Shown here: piece by piece, positions 6,103-9,290 of the stretch
Position numbering within the stretch: position 1 is the stretch's first letter
How the letters are laid out: each line of letters starts with the position of its first letter
NCBI GenBank assembly: GCA_905372605.1
Contig: CAJPPQ010000046.1
Coordinates: 1 to 9,290 of the forward strand
Reading direction: 5' to 3'
Length of the DNA: 9,290 nt
From: Porphyromonadaceae bacterium
GTDB taxonomy: Bacteria > Bacteroidota > Bacteroidia > Bacteroidales > Paludibacteraceae
Program-made: the position numbers and the translations under genes
Notes under the pieces: model-generated
What the model was told of the DNA's origin: nothing
What the model saw: the letters and a program-made list of their open reading frames with translations, nothing else
The model's database searches: none

Positions 6103-6129
6103 GAGCCATGGGGCTCCCCTACATTTTTT
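6103..6129 (+). terminator. Weak hairpin after mnmA
   Basis: GAGCC (6103-6107) pairs with GGCTC (6112-6116) around a 4-nt loop. Six T follow after a 7-nt gap (6124-6129). The gap makes it a poor intrinsic terminator, and the T-run also serves as the likely -33 region for rmlB. Confidence 0.35.
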
Positions 6130-6155
6130 ACCTTTGCAAAAAAAACGTATCTTTG
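6124..6155 (+). promoter_or_regulatory. Probable rmlB promoter with two -7-like boxes
   Basis: TATCTTTG (6148-6155) matches TAnnTTTG and has a T-rich -33 region (TTTT from 6124) about 20 nt upstream. A second match, TACCTTTG (6129-6136), lacks a -33 partner. From the 6148 box, transcription would start near 6162, about 20 nt before the ATG at 6182. Confidence 0.5.
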
Positions 6156-6181
6156 CACAAAATTATAAGCGACAAAAAAAT

Positions 6182-7237
6182 ATGACCAAGACTATTTTTA
6201 TCACAGGCGGTGCGGGATTTATCGGCTCGCACGTAGTACGCCGTTTTGTAACAAAATATCCTGATTATAATGTAATAAACCTCGATGCACTCACCTATGC
6301 CGGTAATCTGGCAAACCTCGAAGATATAGCACCGAAGCCAAACTATAAATTTGAAAAGGTCGATATTACCGATTTCGAGAGCCTCAAGAGGCTTTTTGCC
6401 CAGTATCGTCCCGATGGGGTAGTGCATCTGGCTGCCGAAAGCCACGTCGATAGAAGCATTACCGACCCGTTTGTGTTTATACGTACTAATGTGCTTGGTA
6501 CCTGCAATTTACTACATTGCGCCAAAGAGCTGTGGAAAGATTCGCCCGAAGGCAAACGTTTCTACCACGTATCGACCGATGAGGTTTACGGGGCATTGGA
6601 ATTCGACGGTACGTTTTTCACCGAAAGCACTCGTTACGACCCGCATTCGCCCTATTCGGCATCGAAAGCCTCGTCGGACCATTTTGTGCGTGCTTTCCAC
6701 GATACATACGGCTTGCCTATCGTAATATCGAACTGCTCGAACAACTACGGTTCGCATCATTTTCCCGAAAAGCTTATACCGCTGGCAATCAACAATATAA
6801 AGCTTAATAAATCGATACCCATCTACGGCAAGGGCGAAAACGTTCGCGACTGGCTGTTCGTCGAAGACCACGCTGCCGCTATCGATACCATATTCCACAG
6901 AGGTAAAGACGGCGATACGTACAATATCGGTGGCAACAACGAGTGGAAAAATATCGACCTTATACGTCTTCTTTGCGATATTATGGACAGAAAACTCTCT
7001 CGCCCACAAGGTGAAAGTCAGAAACTTATAACATTCGTTACCGACCGTGCCGGCCACGATCTACGATATGCCATCGATTCGTCGAAACTTCAAAATGAAC
7101 TCGGCTGGACTCCCTCTCTTACATTCGAAGAAGGGCTCGAGAAAACAGTCGATTGGTATCTGGCCAATGAAGAGTGGGTAAAAAATGTTACTTCCGGTGA
7201 ATATCAGAAGTACTACGAAAAACAATACGGTAAGTAA
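6182..7237 (+). CDS. rmlB: dTDP-glucose 4,6-dehydratase
   Basis: The product (351 residues) converts dTDP-glucose to dTDP-4-keto-6-deoxyglucose, the second step toward dTDP-L-rhamnose and other deoxysugars of surface glycans. It is an extended short-chain dehydrogenase: residues 9-15 (GGAGFIG) bind NAD, HLAAESHVDRS (82-92) is conserved, T132, D133 and E134 in STDEVYG are the dehydration residues, and Y158 and K162 (YSASK) are the catalytic pair. NCSNNYGSHHFPEKLIPL (184-201) and NVRDWLFVEDH (220-230) bind nucleotide sugar. The frame stays open upstream over mnmA to 5675, but the family start MTKTIFITGGAGF fixes the ATG at 6182. Two tandem TAA stops end it. The usual partners rmlA, rmlC and rmlD are not in the window. 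The next genes follow within 24 nt and 13 nt. Confidence 0.95.
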   Translation: MTKTIFITGGAGFIGSHVVRRFVTKYPDYNVINLDALTYAGNLANLEDIAPKPNYKFEKVDITDFESLKRLFAQYRPDGVVHLAAESHVDRSITDPFVFIRTNVLGTCNLLHCAKELWKDSPEGKRFYHVSTDEVYGALEFDGTFFTESTRYDPHSPYSASKASSDHFVRAFHDTYGLPIVISNCSNNYGSHHFPEKLIPLAINNIKLNKSIPIYGKGENVRDWLFVEDHAAAIDTIFHRGKDGDTYNIGGNNEWKNIDLIRLLCDIMDRKLSRPQGESQKLITFVTDRAGHDLRYAIDSSKLQNELGWTPSLTFEEGLEKTVDWYLANEEWVKNVTSGEYQKYYEKQYGK

Positions 7238-7261
7238 TAACTATCTTTTTGCGTTTTTAGC

Positions 7262-7816
7262 TTGATTTTCAGAAATATAAAACGGTACATAGTAAAGAGA
7301 AAAATTAGGAAGAACCTCAAAAAAGGGGTTCAAAGGGAGTTTTTGTCGTATTCGAAGATAAGAAGCTGTTTATTAACACTCTGTATCGATAGCGATAAGG
7401 ATTTATCGAAAATAACACGGCTCGAAGAGTGGATGAAGGCAAGCAATATAGATGCTACGATATATTGCTACGTGCGTAGGAAAAGTACTGTAATAGAGTC
7501 GACTACCAAAAGGATAGTGTTTGCAAGGAAACAACTCTCTTTTCTTGGTCGCCCGCAAGAAGATATAATGAAACCATTGCAAACCACGGAGTTCGATGCC
7601 GTATTCGACCTGACGAGAAAAAGTTATATACCTCTTCTTTACATTCTTATGGAGGCAAAAGCGATATTGTATTGCTCTACGGATATGCGTAAAGACTTAG
7701 GTTTCAACTTTGTACTAAATACAGAAAAATCGGATAATACGGACGATATATTCGTTTTAGACCAATTTCGTTACTACCTCAATAAAATCGATAACAATCT
7801 GATTACCGGTATATAA
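7262..7816 (+). CDS. DUF6913-type protein of unknown function, TTG start
   Basis: The product has 184 residues and resembles the Bacteroidota family DUF6913, often found next to dapA; its function is unknown. It starts with a strongly basic stretch (residues 4-22, NIKRYIVKRKIRKNLKKG), followed by a mixed alpha/beta domain with a hydrophobic strand (CLLTLCID), and a TEFDAVFDLTRKSYIPLLYIL segment (about 118-138) typical of the family. No signal peptide or membrane segment is clear. The only start that keeps the family N terminus is TTG at 7262: in-frame TAA codons lie at 7235-7240 and the first ATG is at codon 58. It is 24 nt after rmlB and 13 nt before dapA with no terminator between, so co-transcription is likely. 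Confidence 0.75.
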   Translation: MIFRNIKRYIVKRKIRKNLKKGVQREFLSYSKIRSCLLTLCIDSDKDLSKITRLEEWMKASNIDATIYCYVRRKSTVIESTTKRIVFARKQLSFLGRPQEDIMKPLQTTEFDAVFDLTRKSYIPLLYILMEAKAILYCSTDMRKDLGFNFVLNTEKSDNTDDIFVLDQFRYYLNKIDNNLITGI

Positions 7817-7829
7817 TGATAAAATTACT

Positions 7830-8744
7830 ATGTCTATGACCAAAAATAAACTGATAGGAATGGGTGTAGCCCTCGTAACTCCATTCAACGACGACGGCAG
7901 CATAGACTACGACTCGCTGGGCAACCTTATAGAGTACCAAATAGACTGTAACACAAATTATTTGGTGGTGTGTGGTACTACAGCCGAGACTCCCACTCTG
8001 ACGCCTGAAGAGAAAGAGCAGATAGTACGATTCGTAATAAAGAAAAACGACAATCGTATCCCGATAGTACTTGGTATAGGCGGCAACAACACATCGGGGG
8101 TAGTAGAGCAGATAAAAAACACCGATCTCGAGGGTATATCGGCGATATTGTCTGTTGCACCGTATTACAATAAGCCTTCGCAAGAGGGTCTGTATCAACA
8201 CTATAAAGCTATTGCGACGGTTGCCGAAATTCCGTTGATACTCTATAACGTTCCCGGACGAACTTCGGTGAATATCACCTCGCAGACTACTTTACGGCTT
8301 GCCAAGGAGTTTCCTAACATAGTGGCTATCAAGGAGGCATCGGGCAATTTCCACCAGATAGACGAAATCATTAAGAATAAGCCCAAAAACTTTATGGTCA
8401 TCTCCGGCGACGATGGTATCACTTTCCCGCTGATAACGCTTGGGGCAGAGGGAGTTATCTCTGTCATCGGCAATGCCTTCCCGAAAGAATTCGGTTCGAT
8501 GGTGCGGTTTGCACTCAGAGGCGACCTTATCGGTGCGCGCGAGATACATTATCGGTTTACCGAATTGATGGACTTACTTTTTGTCGACGGAAACCCTGCC
8601 GGAGTGAAATCGATGCTGTCGGTTATGGGGCTGATAAAGAATAATTTAAGGTTGCCACTTGTACCTACTACAGTGGCTACGATGGAGAAGATAAAGAGAG
8701 TACTTACCGAGATAAATAAACTCGAAGACAAAATACTGTTTTAA
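7830..8744 (+). CDS. dapA: 4-hydroxy-tetrahydrodipicolinate synthase
   Basis: The product (304 residues) condenses pyruvate with aspartate semialdehyde, the first committed step of lysine and meso-diaminopimelate synthesis for the cell wall. It is a TIM-barrel Schiff-base aldolase: K168 in VAIKEASGN forms the Schiff base, Y139 in LYNVPGR and T50/T51 in CGTTAETPTL are catalytic-triad positions, Y113 follows in APYYNKPSQ, and R144 contacts the substrate carboxylate. The CGTTAETPTL form, with Ala instead of the common Gly after TT, is frequent in Bacteroidales. The start is ATG 7830; a second ATG two codons later (7836) is an alternative. The last gene of the probable rmlB-DUF6913-dapA group, it meets the DUF454 gene tail to tail with a 4-bp overlap. 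Confidence 0.96.
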   Translation: MSMTKNKLIGMGVALVTPFNDDGSIDYDSLGNLIEYQIDCNTNYLVVCGTTAETPTLTPEEKEQIVRFVIKKNDNRIPIVLGIGGNNTSGVVEQIKNTDLEGISAILSVAPYYNKPSQEGLYQHYKAIATVAEIPLILYNVPGRTSVNITSQTTLRLAKEFPNIVAIKEASGNFHQIDEIIKNKPKNFMVISGDDGITFPLITLGAEGVISVIGNAFPKEFGSMVRFALRGDLIGAREIHYRFTELMDLLFVDGNPAGVKSMLSVMGLIKNNLRLPLVPTTVATMEKIKRVLTEINKLEDKILF

Positions 8745-9121
8745 TCTCGCCTCGTCTTGAACCTCGAAATATAGAGAGTAACAATTGCTGCTATTGTTAC
8801 CACTAATATTTTGACCCACAGTATTTTGATAAAAAATATTATGGATATTGCGATGGAAATCCACAGCACGCTAATGGCGAATATTTTTGTCTTCAAAGGT
8901 ATTGATTTGTGTACTCTAAAGTTCTTGATGTATTCTCCTAAATATTTGTTGTTTAGTAGTTTGTAATATAGTTTTGGAGAACTTTTTGCAAACAATGCTA
9001 CCGATGCCAACAAAAAAGGTGTAGTCGGCAGTACGGGTACGAAAATACCGATGATACCGAGCGTCAGCGATATTATTCCCAATGAAATCAATGTTATTCT
9101 AAGGATATTGTTTCTAACCAT
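8741..9121 (-). CDS. DUF454 (YbaN-like) small inner-membrane protein
   Basis: The product has 126 residues. A hydrophobic segment at 9-30 leads into PVLPTTPFLLASVALFAKSS (29-48), the DUF454 hallmark, followed by a polar stretch with KSIPLKTK (72-79). Two more membrane segments lie at about 80-98 and 100-119, and the end is basic (RFKTRRD). It is therefore an inner-membrane protein of a widespread family without an established function. Its TAA (8743-8741) overlaps the dapA stop. Two -7-like boxes lie before the ATG. Confidence 0.88.
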   Translation of the reverse strand: MVRNNILRITLISLGIISLTLGIIGIFVPVLPTTPFLLASVALFAKSSPKLYYKLLNNKYLGEYIKNFRVHKSIPLKTKIFAISVLWISIAISIIFFIKILWVKILVVTIAAIVTLYISRFKTRRD

Positions 9122-9134
9122 TACTATTGTCCGT

Positions 9135-9157
9135 CAAAAATAAACGCTGCAAAAGTA
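9135..9157 (-). promoter_or_regulatory. Candidate -7 boxes for the DUF454 gene
   Basis: Two minus-strand matches to TAnnTTTG lie before the start: TACTTTTG (9157-9150) and TATTTTTG (9142-9135). Neither has a clear TTTG 19 nt upstream. The first is better placed, leaving about 22 nt of leader before the ATG at 9121. Confidence 0.4.
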
Positions 9158-9200
9158 GTAAAAAAGGACGAAATTCGTACTTGCCATCCTACTAATGCAT

Positions 9201-9231
9201 ATTGCCATTTATCAATAAAACGGTAACTTTG
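9201..9231 (+). promoter_or_regulatory. Probable recQ promoter
   Basis: ATTG (9201-9204, 3/4 match to TTTG) is followed after exactly 19 nt by TAACTTTG (9224-9231). The expected transcription start (about 9237-9239) coincides with the ATG at 9238, so the mRNA would have little or no leader. Confidence 0.55.
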
Positions 9232-9237
9232 CATCCG

Positions 9238-9290
9238 ATGACTACCGATAGCGAACAATACTACAAGATTCTCCGACAGTACTGGGGATA
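9238..9290 (+). CDS. recQ: Probable RecQ helicase, N-terminal fragment at window edge
   Basis: Seventeen codons and two bases are visible: MTTDSEQYYKILRQYWG, with the next codon beginning TA. The pattern YYxILRQYWG followed by an aromatic residue is how Bacteroidales RecQ ATP-dependent DNA helicases begin, just before their FRxxQ motif. No helicase motif is inside the window, so the call rests on this short N terminus. A good promoter lies directly upstream. Confidence 0.6.
   Translation, partial: MTTDSEQYYKILRQYWG

Noticed and set aside
5675..6181. 169-codon upstream extension of rmlB
   Set aside because: It overlaps mnmA in another frame, is very rich in arginine and serine, and precedes the conserved family start at 6182.
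6512..7057. Minus-strand frame of 181 codons
   Set aside because: It is the complement of the conserved rmlB core, with no promoter or recognisable motif.
1..9290. tRNA, rRNA, insertion sequences, phage attachment sites
   Set aside because: I found no cloverleaf with a T-loop consensus, no rRNA core sequence, no transposase or integrase frame, and no CCA-flanked site.

Overview
The window looks like chromosomal DNA of a Bacteroidota member, most likely order Bacteroidales. Three things point there. Most genes lack a Shine-Dalgarno sequence and have AT-rich leaders. Several start regions carry the Bacteroidetes-type promoter (TTTG, about 19 nt, TAnnTTTG). A secreted BspA-type leucine-rich repeat protein ends in a type IX secretion (T9SS) sorting domain. 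I cannot name the genus.

Left part (1-4166) is accessory in character. It begins with a leftward promoter firing out of the window and a dispersed AT-rich repeat. Next is a C-terminal remnant of a Fic-family protein whose catalytic part is missing. A strong leftward terminator and an inverted copy of the repeat follow. Then come a 788-residue cell-surface LRR protein (minus strand), another terminator, and an orphan NucS/DUF91-type nuclease (minus strand). The nuclease is preceded by an approximately 295-nt leader holding a 13-G tract (C13 in the transcript), a GC-rich hairpin and a possible overlapping small ORF. A near-consensus promoter and a second long copy of the dispersed repeat lie immediately upstream.

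Right part (4167-9290) is housekeeping: truB (minus) divergent from mnmA (plus), both tRNA-modification genes; then a plus-strand group rmlB, a DUF6913-type gene and dapA with gaps of 24 and 13 nt; then a convergent DUF454 membrane protein whose stop codon overlaps that of dapA; and finally the first 17 codons of a likely recQ helicase gene at the right edge.

The stretches least explained by the gene list are the nuclease leader (3796-4095) and the dispersed repeat family (64-113, 598-628, 4133-4174). The long repeat copies sit at the -33 side of two leftward promoters, differ only at positions compatible with a conserved fold, and one supplies the truB stop codon. No tRNA, rRNA, CRISPR array, insertion sequence or complete defence operon was seen.
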